Shown here piece after piece: positions 7,959 through 14,359 of a DNA stretch of 19,057 bases. The stretch lies in the NCBI GenBank assembly GCA_903872255.1, contig CAIQJW010000288.1, positions 1 through 19,057 on the forward strand. Reading direction: 5' to 3'. Numbering within the stretch: position 1 is the first letter of the stretch; each line of letters begins with the position of its first letter. The position numbers were made by a program, and so were the translations under genes. The DNA is from an uncultured delta proteobacterium. Its GTDB lineage: Bacteria; Desulfobacterota; Syntrophorhabdia; Syntrophorhabdales; Syntrophorhabdaceae. The notes below the pieces were generated by a model. It saw nothing but the letters and a program-made list of their open reading frames with translations, was not told where the DNA came from and did not search any database.

Positions 7959-9142
7959 TGAGCAAGCAGGACACGGCATTGGAACAACCTTGTTGCAATC
8001 GATCATTTCCCATCATTGACGCCTCAGGCGGCACCGGCGCAGAGCAGAAGGAGAGATCAAAGGTAGAATTTCCCCTCTTCCCGGCGACCTTGAGCACCGG
8101 GCCCGAAAAACCGGCCTACTCTGAGTCCGATGAACTGCCTCCATGGATCGAAGGGTTCGTCGGGACTGCGATCGGAAAGATACCGGTTGCAGGGACACGT
8201 CTTAATGTCACGGATACCTTAGGAAGCTGGAAGGCGAGGTGGGGCATCAACCGGATGAACTACATCGTCCGGCCCGGACTTTACGGCATCGGAAACCCCG
8301 ACGCATCATCGGTCGTCCTTGTTTCAGCAAATTACAAGATGAGCTTCGACCGGCTCCGGAAGGAATTGACCGGCCTTGACGCATGGATAATGGTCATCGA
8401 TACAAAGGGTATCAATGTCTGGTGCGCAGCGGGAAAAGGCACGTTCGGGACCGAGGAGATCATACGAAGGATCGCGGCCGTACAATTGTCCCGCGTCGTT
8501 TCTCATCGTTCCGTTATCGTTCCCCAGTTGGGTGCGCCCGGCGTTGCGGCGCACGAGGTTAAGAAGAGGTCAGGTTTTAAGGTCGTCTACGGGCCGGTCC
8601 GGGCAAGCGATACCAGGGAATTCCTGAAAGCTGGCATGAAAGCAACGGCCGGGATGCGGGCCGTTACATTCGATCTCGTCGACAGGCTTGTCCTCACCCC
8701 CATCGAGATCGTGAACGTTTATAAACCCGTGATCGGCATTGCCGCGGCCCTTCTCATCCTTCATGTTGCCGGTCTGGTGAAGGTCAATATGTGGGGAATT
8801 TATCCGTTCATCGGGGCAATAATTGTCGGCACAGTCGCGGGCCCTGTTCTACTGCCGTGGCTGCCTGGCAGGGCTTTTTCCGTAAAAGGGGCCATCGCCG
8901 GCCTTTTATGGACATTCCTGGTTTTATATGCCGGAGGTATTGCCCGATACGGAATATTCGACAGCCTTGCGCTTTTTCTATCCTTACCCGCGATAGCCGC
9001 CTTTTTGACCCTGAATTTCACCGGGGCTTCAACCTATACTTCGCTGTCCGGTGTGAAACGGGAGATGCGGATCGCAATACCCGTAATGATAGCGTCGGCA
9101 GCTTCGGGGCTCGGGCTCTGGCTTGCCGGACGCTTTTTATAA
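7958..9142 (+). CDS. hgcA: HgcA, corrinoid methyltransferase for mercury methylation
   Basis: 394 residues. The cap-helix motif NVWCAAGK (153-160) with Cys156 is diagnostic of HgcA: this Cys ligates cobalt of the corrinoid from below, whereas the related CFeSP large subunit of the acetyl-CoA pathway lacks the Cys and has no membrane part. The soluble corrinoid-binding domain covers roughly 70-250. Five hydrophobic segments follow (about 256-272, 278-297, 311-327, 334-352, 371-391), the known HgcA membrane domain. HgcA donates a methyl carbanion equivalent to Hg(II), producing methylmercury; its native substrate is unknown. The protein has about 60 residues before the conserved domain, including a CysCys pair (12-13). 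It is TAATG-coupled to cysE and 16 bases before hgcB. A weak AAGG precedes the ATG. Confidence 0.96.
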   Translation: MSKQDTALEQPCCNRSFPIIDASGGTGAEQKERSKVEFPLFPATLSTGPEKPAYSESDELPPWIEGFVGTAIGKIPVAGTRLNVTDTLGSWKARWGINRMNYIVRPGLYGIGNPDASSVVLVSANYKMSFDRLRKELTGLDAWIMVIDTKGINVWCAAGKGTFGTEEIIRRIAAVQLSRVVSHRSVIVPQLGAPGVAAHEVKKRSGFKVVYGPVRASDTREFLKAGMKATAGMRAVTFDLVDRLVLTPIEIVNVYKPVIGIAAALLILHVAGLVKVNMWGIYPFIGAIIVGTVAGPVLLPWLPGRAFSVKGAIAGLLWTFLVLYAGGIARYGIFDSLALFLSLPAIAAFLTLNFTGASTYTSLSGVKREMRIAIPVMIASAASGLGLWLAGRFL

Positions 9143-9158
9143 ACTTTAGGAGAGCTTT

Positions 9159-9446
9159 ATGAAGCAGCGATATCTTGAAAATGTCTGTACACTTCAATTA
9201 GACGAAGATAAATGCATCGGATGCGGTATGTGCGGCCAGGTATGCCCGCATGACGTTTTTGAACTGTCGGGTAAAAGAGCGCGCATCCGGGACCTCAATG
9301 CGTGCATGGAATGCGGGGCCTGTGCCCGAAACTGCCCCTTCGGCGCGATCACGGTCACTGCGGGTGTCGGCTGTGCGACAGGGATCATAATGGGAGCCCT
9401 GACCGGTACCGAGCCTAACTGCTGCGGCGGCGGCACGTGTTGCTGA
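9159..9446 (+). CDS. hgcB: HgcB, ferredoxin partner of HgcA
   Basis: 95 residues, the same size as well-studied HgcB proteins. Two bacterial ferredoxin motifs are complete: Cys19-x2-Cys22-x2-Cys25-x3-Cys29-Pro and Cys49-x2-Cys52-x2-Cys55-x3-Cys59-Pro. Cys72 lies in GVGCATG and the chain ends NCCGGGTCC, placing cysteines at 88, 89, 94 and 95. The single Cys after the ferredoxin fold and the terminal CysCys pair match the positions shown to matter in Pseudodesulfovibrio mercurii ND132. HgcB reduces the HgcA corrinoid to Co(I), and the tail cysteines may hand Hg(II) to it. Start supported by TAGGAG six to eight bases upstream. Last gene of the plus-strand operon. Confidence 0.96.
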   Translation: MKQRYLENVCTLQLDEDKCIGCGMCGQVCPHDVFELSGKRARIRDLNACMECGACARNCPFGAITVTAGVGCATGIIMGALTGTEPNCCGGGTCC

Positions 9447-9504
9447 AGAAGGCGCAAGGTGAATGGTTCGTAATTGAGTGAATGTGAGGGATCTCTTAAG
9501 AGAG

Positions 9505-10608
9505 CTATCCTGACTGTTTATCGAAAGATCCCGTGATGGTCCCTCCGCCGAGCACAAATTCGCTGCAGTAAAAAACAACAGATTGACCCGGCGTTATCGA
9601 TTCTTGGGGTGCGTCAAAATATACTGTCGCCGAAGTGTCATCTCTCGCGCTGATCGTGCATGGCGCAGGGACGGCCGCGGATCGTATCTTTGCCGTGACG
9701 GGCCCTTCCGGCCAATCGTTCAAAGGTATTATCCAATTCATATTCTCCGCATTAAGACCGTCGTTCATCAATCCCGCCTTAAGCCCTGCGATAATCTCAT
9801 TTTTCGCCGCATCGATACGGAGCACATAATAGGGCTCTTTCATCCCGGCAAGGCCGAGTGCCCGGCGCTGCCCAACCGTGTAAAATGCTATACCGCGATG
9901 CCTTCCTATAACGTTTCCCGCGGTATCGACTATATTGCCGGGCCGGGGAGGCTCCTTCAAAAGAAACGCATAGTCCGTAAATTCGAGGAAATCCTGACTT
10001 TCCCTTTTATCCAGGCATTCATCGAAACCGGCCTTGAGCGCCAGGGACCTTACCTCTTCCTTCCTAAATTCACCCAAGGGGAAGAGCACCTGAGAAAGCT
10101 GGTCCTGGGATAACCGGTTAAGAAAATACGATTGGTCCTTGAACTCATCCAACCCGCGCAAAAGGGTATATCGGCCGGATGCGGCATCGCGGCGTATTCG
10201 GGCATAGTGGCCTGTCGCGAAAAGATCGAACGGGATGCCGCTTAACCGCGCTTTTTCGATCAATGACCCGAACTTTATCTTTGCATTGCACACGATACAG
10301 GGATTCGGCGTTCGCCCTTCAGTATACTCGGTGCTGAAATAATCAAGGACAGTCTCTTCATATTCCCCGCAGACATCGATGACAAAATGATCGATCGCGA
10401 GCCTCGCCGCGGCCTTCTTCGCGTCTTCTATATCCGATGCCTCGCCGGGGCCATAGCATCCGCTGCGTACCGCCTCGCACACAACAGAGCCGTCCCATAT
10501 TTTCATCGTGAGGCCCACCACCTCGTACCCCTTCTCTTTCAGGAGATACGCGGTCATCGTTGAATCGATGCCGCCCGACATGCCGACGGCGACCTTTTTG
10601 TGAAGCAT
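9505..10608 (-). CDS. mnmA: MnmA-type tRNA 2-thiouridylase (PP-loop sulfurtransferase)
   Basis: 367 residues. The PP-loop ATP motif GMSGGIDST (9-17), NPCIVCNAKIKF (102-113), FATGHYARI and the YTVGQRRALG signature identify the MnmA/TrmU family, which thiolates U34 of Lys, Glu and Gln tRNAs using sulfur relayed from a cysteine desulfurase. Cys104-x2-Cys107 includes the position of the first catalytic Cys. The usual second Cys motif (ESQDxCF) reads ESQDFLEF, with no Cys; the nearest is Cys198, a few residues before. An insertion GCYGPGEASDIEDA (50-63) marks a subfamily. One base separates it from larE, whose tail supplies the AAGGA ribosome site. Function is likely but the catalytic set is unusual. 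Confidence 0.85.
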   Translation of the reverse strand: MLHKKVAVGMSGGIDSTMTAYLLKEKGYEVVGLTMKIWDGSVVCEAVRSGCYGPGEASDIEDAKKAAARLAIDHFVIDVCGEYEETVLDYFSTEYTEGRTPNPCIVCNAKIKFGSLIEKARLSGIPFDLFATGHYARIRRDAASGRYTLLRGLDEFKDQSYFLNRLSQDQLSQVLFPLGEFRKEEVRSLALKAGFDECLDKRESQDFLEFTDYAFLLKEPPRPGNIVDTAGNVIGRHRGIAFYTVGQRRALGLAGMKEPYYVLRIDAAKNEIIAGLKAGLMNDGLNAENMNWIIPLNDWPEGPVTAKIRSAAVPAPCTISARDDTSATVYFDAPQESITPGQSVVFYCSEFVLGGGTITGSFDKQSG

Positions 10609-10609
10609 G

Positions 10610-11431
10610 TCATTCCTTTATTATCTGATCGTTCATACTGCCTGTTCTGTATCCCTTAAGATCGAGGGATACATACGTGAATCCAAAGATACTCAGTTTT
10701 TCGGCTATCTCATCCCTCGATTCAAGGACGGCCGGCAGGTCTCTTTCCTCAACCTCGATACGTGCCGTATTGCCGTGATGCCTTACGCGTACCTGCGATA
10801 CTCCGAGTGTCTTGATAAATGCCTCGGAAAGCTCTATTCGTTTGAGCCGCTCGATAGTGATCGCAGTTCCGTAGGGTATCCTGGACGCGAGGCACGCCTG
10901 GGCAGGCTTATTGTGGGTTGCAAGACCAAGATCTTTCGATATTGCCCTGATATCTCCTTTCGAGAGACCGGCTTCCATGAGCGGGCTCATGATCCCGGCT
11001 TCGACGCATGCCCGTCTCCCGGGCCTGTAATCCGAAAGATCATCTATATTGGAACCCTCGATGATATGGCTGAAACCCAATTTCCGGGCCACCTCCCGTA
11101 TCGCCTTGAACAGTTCCGTCTTGCAATGGTAGCACCGGTCAGGCTTGTTCGCGACAAAATCGGGGTTGTTCATTTCAGTCGCATCAAGAATGACAAGGCG
11201 GCCTCCCAGCTGCCGGGCGAGCTCGCCTGCCTCGTTCCTTTCGGTCTCGGGATATGTCGGCGAAACGGCGGTAACGGCAATAACGTTCCCGGCTCCCAGC
11301 GAATCGAGGCATACCTTGAGAAGAAACGTGCTGTCGACCCCTCCGGAAAATGAAACAGCGGCTTTTCCCAGGGCCCTGACGGTCTCCTTCAAGTTTTCGT
11401 ATCGGCCGTTCAGCCCGTCTTCACTTAGCAT
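10610..11431 (-). CDS. larE: LarE-like ATP-dependent sulfurtransferase
   Basis: 273 residues, PP-loop ATPase of the LarE family. The ATP motif SFSGGVDSTFLLK lies at 27-39. RCYHCKTELF places Cys100-x2-Cys103, and QACLASRIPYG places Cys180 at the site of the sacrificial sulfur-donor Cys176 of Lactiplantibacillus LarE. The CxxC plus a further Cys could instead bind a 4Fe-4S cluster as in cluster-dependent LarE proteins. LarE sulfurates the precursor of the nickel-pincer cofactor of lactate racemase; LarB and LarC are not in the window. Its placement between cysK and mnmA suggests wider sulfur transfer. Three tandem TAAGGAG units lie upstream of the start. Confidence 0.85.
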   Translation of the reverse strand: MLSEDGLNGRYENLKETVRALGKAAVSFSGGVDSTFLLKVCLDSLGAGNVIAVTAVSPTYPETERNEAGELARQLGGRLVILDATEMNNPDFVANKPDRCYHCKTELFKAIREVARKLGFSHIIEGSNIDDLSDYRPGRRACVEAGIMSPLMEAGLSKGDIRAISKDLGLATHNKPAQACLASRIPYGTAITIERLKRIELSEAFIKTLGVSQVRVRHHGNTARIEVEERDLPAVLESRDEIAEKLSIFGFTYVSLDLKGYRTGSMNDQIIKE

Positions 11432-11443
11432 GCTGCAGCTCCA

Positions 11444-11464
11444 CTCCTTACTCCTTACTCCTTA
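11444..11464 (-). repeat. Three tandem TAAGGAG heptamers before larE
   Basis: On the minus strand the 7-base unit TAAGGAG occurs three times without a gap, each containing an AAGGAG Shine-Dalgarno core. The nearest copy ends 12 bases before the larE ATG. Slippage could change the number of ribosome-binding cores. Confidence 0.8.
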
Positions 11465-11480
11465 CTTGCCCAAACTGGCC

Positions 11481-12476
11481 TCAGATCGGGGTATCGGAGG
11501 CACCGGCTGTCTCCAATCCTCCCAGGACCCCTTCAAAAAGCACCGTAGAAAGATAGCGTTCGCCTGCATCGGGCAGGATGACAACAATCCTTTTCCCTGC
11601 ATTCTCAGGGTCATTTGCCAGCCTGACTGCGACATGCGCCGCAGCGCCGCATGATATGCCGCTTAAGATGCCTTCCTCCCGTGAAAGCCGCCGGGCCATT
11701 TCAATGGCTTCCTCGTTGCTCACGGTCTCAATGCGGTCGACGAGGGTGAGATCGAGGACCTTCGGAACAAAGCCGGCCCCGATACCCTGGATCTTGTGGG
11801 GCCCGGGCTTTAACTCCTCGCCGTTTCTCGTTTGGGAAAGCACGGGAGAATGGATCGGCTCGACTGCAACGGACAGGATCTTTTTGCCTTTCGTCAGCTT
11901 GAAATAACGGCTAACCCCCGTGATAGTTCCTCCGGTCCCTACGCCGGAGACGAAGATATCCATGTTTCCGTCCGTGTCATTCCATAATTCAACGGCTGTC
12001 GTTGCCTCATGAATTGCCGGGTTTGCAGGATTTTCAAACTGCTGCGGGAGAAAATAGCGCGACGGGTCGCTCTTTGCTATCTCTTCGGCCTTTGCAACCG
12101 CTCCCTTCATGCCCTTTGCCCCTTCGGTCAGGATAATATTCGCATTGAGGACCTTGAGGACCTTGCGCCGCTCCATCGACATTGTTTCCGGCATGGTAAG
12201 GGTTACCTTGTAGCCCCTCGCCGCACCAACGAAAGCGAGCGCTATGCCGGTATTTCCCGACGTGGGCTCAATTATTTCCATGCCCGGCTTCAACCGTCCG
12301 GTCTTTTCAGCATCCCAGACCATTGCGGCACCTATTCTGCACTTTACCGAAAAGGATGGATTACGCCCCTCCACCTTCGCCAGGACTATAGCCTTGGAAT
12401 TGCCTGCAATCTTATTGAGCCTGACAAGAGGCGTCCTGCCGATCGAAAAAGAATTATCGTCAAATATGTTCCCCAT
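11481..12476 (-). CDS. cysK: Cysteine synthase A (O-acetylserine sulfhydrylase)
   Basis: 331 residues, fold type II PLP enzyme. The PLP lysine is in NPSFSVKCRIGA (about residues 40-51), followed by the substrate loop EPTSGNTGIAL, the phosphate-binding GVGTGGTITG, and PHKIQGIGAGF. The match to the enterobacterial CysK pattern is very close over the whole length. It converts O-acetylserine (from cysE) and sulfide to cysteine. First gene of cysK-larE-mnmA. The promoter at 12539-12567 carries the same dyad as the Rrf2 regulator's own promoter, so both halves of cysteine synthesis are likely under one regulator. GGGAGGG precedes the ATG. Confidence 0.96.
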   Translation of the reverse strand: MGNIFDDNSFSIGRTPLVRLNKIAGNSKAIVLAKVEGRNPSFSVKCRIGAAMVWDAEKTGRLKPGMEIIEPTSGNTGIALAFVGAARGYKVTLTMPETMSMERRKVLKVLNANIILTEGAKGMKGAVAKAEEIAKSDPSRYFLPQQFENPANPAIHEATTAVELWNDTDGNMDIFVSGVGTGGTITGVSRYFKLTKGKKILSVAVEPIHSPVLSQTRNGEELKPGPHKIQGIGAGFVPKVLDLTLVDRIETVSNEEAIEMARRLSREEGILSGISCGAAAHVAVRLANDPENAGKRIVVILPDAGERYLSTVLFEGVLGGLETAGASDTPI

Positions 12477-12486
12477 AATTACCCTC

Positions 12487-12504
12487 CCCGGCCTTGAGAC
12501 CGGG
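12487..12504 (-). other. Hairpin in the cysK leader next to the ribosome site
   Basis: The inverted repeat CCCGG/CCGGG (loop of eight bases) lies in the cysK leader, immediately 5' of and partly sharing G residues with the GGGGAGGG ribosome site. It could reduce ribosome access. No poly-T follows, so it is not a terminator. No known riboswitch core was recognised. Confidence 0.4.
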
Positions 12505-12520
12505 CATTTATTTTATATCC

Positions 12521-12542
12521 TACTGACTTGCTAGGATTAGTA
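12521..12542. promoter_or_regulatory. Candidate Rrf2 operator 2 (cysK)
   Basis: 22-base dyad beginning TACTGACTT and ending GGATTAGTA, preceded by CC. It overlaps the cysK -10 box in exactly the register seen at operator 1 and the regulator's promoter. Conservation is strongest in the outer TACT(A/G)ACTT and GGA(A/T)TAGTA blocks. Confidence 0.65.
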
Positions 12543-12567
12543 TAAAAAAGACTTCCGCCGATGTCAA
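12539..12567 (-). promoter_or_regulatory. Sigma-70 promoter of cysK-larE-mnmA
   Basis: On the minus strand TTGACA (12567-12562), 17-base spacer, TATACT (12544-12539). The boxes and spacing are the same as in the regulator's promoter. The start would be near 12533, giving a leader of about 55 bases. Confidence 0.75.
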
Positions 12568-12577
12568 TAGCATAATG

Positions 12578-12607
12578 CGGGTCATGGGTAATAGGTGATA
12601 GGTGATG
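12578..12607. repeat. Heptamer repeat element, left arm
   Basis: CGGGTCATG is followed by three 7-base units GGTAATA, GGTGATA and GGTGATG (12587-12607). A related element, CGGGTCATT then GGTTATA and GGTAATG, lies at 14291-14313. The first 22 bases agree in 19 positions. It also forms an imperfect inverted repeat with the TAACCTA array at 12650-12677. The 12477-12759 intergenic region holds these repeats, the cysK control sites and little else. Confidence 0.7.
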
Positions 12608-12649
12608 GGCCGTCCCGAATAATTTGTTTGCACAAGCGGATGCTTTTCA

Positions 12650-12677
12650 TAACCTATAACCTATAACCTGTAACCTG
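12650..12677. repeat. Heptamer repeat element, right arm
   Basis: Four tandem 7-base units: TAACCTA, TAACCTA, TAACCTG, TAACCTG. Read on the other strand they give GGTTATA-like units, the same family as the elements at 12578 and 14291 in opposite orientation. About 42 bases of unrelated sequence separate the two arms here. Confidence 0.75.
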
Positions 12678-12759
12678 TATTATTCATTTGACCGGACCGC
12701 TCCATTAGTGCTACTTTTTTTCACCGGTAAATTTAACCAACAACAGGCGAGGAGGACGT

Positions 12760-13206
12760 ATGAGAGCAACTATTTTTACGGCATTGGCTATCATTCTGGC
12801 GTTGGTATGGTGCGGCGGGCTTGAGGCCGCGGACCTGAATATGAAAGACGGCCTCTGGGAGATCACGACAAAGACCGAAATGAAAGGGATGCCGGGAAAT
12901 ATCCCGCCAACTAAAATGAAACAGTGCATGACCAAAAAAGATAGCGTGCCGCAGCAGCAACAGCCGGACAAGACCAAGAACCCTAACTGCAAGATGGTTG
13001 ATAACAAGGTAAGCGGCAATACCGTAACATGGACGATGCTCTGTACAGAAAAGGACGGCACCATGGAGAGCAAGGGCCAGATGACATATAAAGGCGACGC
13101 ATTCGACGGGACAACGGTAATGACGATGAAGGATAAGGCCGGGAAAACCCAGCAGATCACGAGCAAGACGGCCGGAAAACGCCTGGGGCCCTGCGACAAG
13201 AAATAG
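12760..13206 (+). CDS. Secreted DUF3617-family protein
   Basis: 148 residues. The first 23 form a signal peptide: MRAT, a hydrophobic core IFTALAIILALVW, and a cleavage site likely after LEA. The mature part starts ADLNMKDGLWEITTKTEMKGMP, the characteristic DUF3617 opening, and has four cysteines (in KQCM, PNCKM, MLCTE and GPCDK) that could form two disulfides in the periplasm. The function of the family is not known. GAGGAGG gives a strong ribosome site. It precedes ilvE by 20 bases, but no functional link is apparent. Confidence 0.85.
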   Translation: MRATIFTALAIILALVWCGGLEAADLNMKDGLWEITTKTEMKGMPGNIPPTKMKQCMTKKDSVPQQQQPDKTKNPNCKMVDNKVSGNTVTWTMLCTEKDGTMESKGQMTYKGDAFDGTTVMTMKDKAGKTQQITSKTAGKRLGPCDKK

Positions 13207-13226
13207 AACCTAAAACGAGGATTACC

Positions 13227-14288
13227 TTGAAGATCAAAACACGACTAAGTAAGAAAACAAGGATAAACGAGGTCGACTTCGATAACCTGGAATTCGGGGT
13301 CGATTTTTCCGACCACATGTACTACGTCGATTTTGTAGACGGCACCTGGAAAGAACCCCGCATAGATCCCTATGGCCCTATGAAAATGTATCCTGCCCTT
13401 TCTACGCTGCACTACGGCCAGGCTGTTTTCGAAGGTCTTAAGGCGTTTCTCGGCGTTGACGGAAAGGTGCGCCTTTTCCGGGTGGATAAAAATCATGAAC
13501 GCTACAATATGTCCTGCGAGCGTTTGTGTATTCCTGCGATATCCTGGGAATTATTTTTCGAGGGCATGAAAAGGCTCATTGAGATAGATAAGGAATGGAT
13601 ACCGAAAAAGCGGGGCTGTTCCCTCTATATAAGGCCCTTTATATTTGCGACAGACAATTTTCTCGGGGTCAGGGTTTCATACACATACCGGTTCATGATA
13701 ATCACGTCACCGGTGGGAGCCTATTACAAAGAAGGTTTAAACCCCGTAAAACTTATAACATCGGGCGAGTTTGTCCGTGCCGTCAAAGGCGGTCTCGGGG
13801 CAGTAAAAACCCCGGCTAACTACGCCGCGTCCCTTTACCCGGGGGAAGTCGCCAAGAAAAAAGGCTTTACGCAGGTGCTGTGGCTTGACGGGATAGAGAA
13901 CCGCTGCATCGAAGAGGTCGGGACAATGAACATCATGTTCGTTATAGACGGTACCATTGTCACCCCGCCCCTCGAAGGGTCCATATTGCCGGGTGTTACC
14001 CGCAACTCGGTCATATCGCTTGCCAAACACTGGGGCGTCCCCGTCGAAGAACGGAGGATCACGATCGACGAGGTCATGTCAGAAGCAAAAAGCGGCCGCC
14101 TGCATGAAGCATTCGGTACGGGGACTGCCGCGGTCATCTCCCCGGTCGGTTGGATACAGCATAACGATGATATGGTAACTATCCATAATGGCGAAATAGG
14201 TCCGATATCCCAGAGGCTTTATGATGAGATCACCGCCATGCAGTACGGTGAAAAACCTGATCCGTTCGGCTGGTGTATAACGCTATAG
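13227..14288 (+). CDS. ilvE: Branched-chain amino acid aminotransferase
   Basis: 353 residues, fold type IV PLP aminotransferase of the larger (BCAT type II) class. The PLP lysine lies in GLGAVKTPANYAASLYPGE; upstream LHYGQAVFEGLKAF and downstream VLWLDGIENRCIEEVGTMN are class signatures. It transaminates Leu, Ile and Val. The start is TTG: ACGAGG sits six bases before it and no ATG occurs before the conserved MYYVDF region, which would delete the N-terminus. Typical family members have TPANYAAS or AGNYAAS rather than the commoner GGNYAAS here. A strong terminator follows after about 35 bases. Confidence 0.93.
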   Translation: MKIKTRLSKKTRINEVDFDNLEFGVDFSDHMYYVDFVDGTWKEPRIDPYGPMKMYPALSTLHYGQAVFEGLKAFLGVDGKVRLFRVDKNHERYNMSCERLCIPAISWELFFEGMKRLIEIDKEWIPKKRGCSLYIRPFIFATDNFLGVRVSYTYRFMIITSPVGAYYKEGLNPVKLITSGEFVRAVKGGLGAVKTPANYAASLYPGEVAKKKGFTQVLWLDGIENRCIEEVGTMNIMFVIDGTIVTPPLEGSILPGVTRNSVISLAKHWGVPVEERRITIDEVMSEAKSGRLHEAFGTGTAAVISPVGWIQHNDDMVTIHNGEIGPISQRLYDEITAMQYGEKPDPFGWCITL

Positions 14289-14290
14289 GA

Positions 14291-14313
14291 CGGGTCATTG
14301 GTTATAGGTAATG
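14291..14313. repeat. Short copy of the heptamer repeat element
   Basis: CGGGTCATT followed by GGTTATA and GGTAATG, directly after the ilvE stop. It is the second copy in this window of the element at 12578-12607, with fewer units. Confidence 0.6.
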
Positions 14314-14321
14314 TGTTAGAC

Positions 14322-14354
14322 AAAACCCTCCCGGTGGTGATCGGGAGGGTTTTT
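14322..14354. terminator. Bidirectional intrinsic terminator
   Basis: Perfect 8-base stem CCCTCCCG/CGGGAGGG with an eight-base loop, flanked by AAAA on the left and TTTTT on the right. It serves ilvE on the plus strand and, on the minus strand, the envelope operon that ends with the rubrerythrin-like gene at 14360. Confidence 0.93.
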
Positions 14355-14359
14355 ATTGC

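Noticed and set aside
7958..9142. HgcA as a CFeSP (AcsC/CdhE) large subunit of the acetyl-CoA pathway
   Set aside because: The cap-helix Cys and the C-terminal membrane domain are HgcA features; CFeSP is soluble, and no CdhD, Acs or other pathway genes are adjacent.
9488..9511. Palindrome TCTCTTAAGAGA between hgcB and mnmA as a terminator
   Set aside because: The stem is AT-rich and short and no run of T follows on either strand; a role in ending the convergent transcripts is not supported.
10607..11353. Long plus-strand open frame opposite larE
   Set aside because: Antisense shadow of a clearly conserved gene; no family features.
12688..12718. Promoter for the DUF3617 gene (TTGACC then TACTTT)
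   Set aside because: The -35 box is good but no -10 box better than three of six matches is present at proper spacing.
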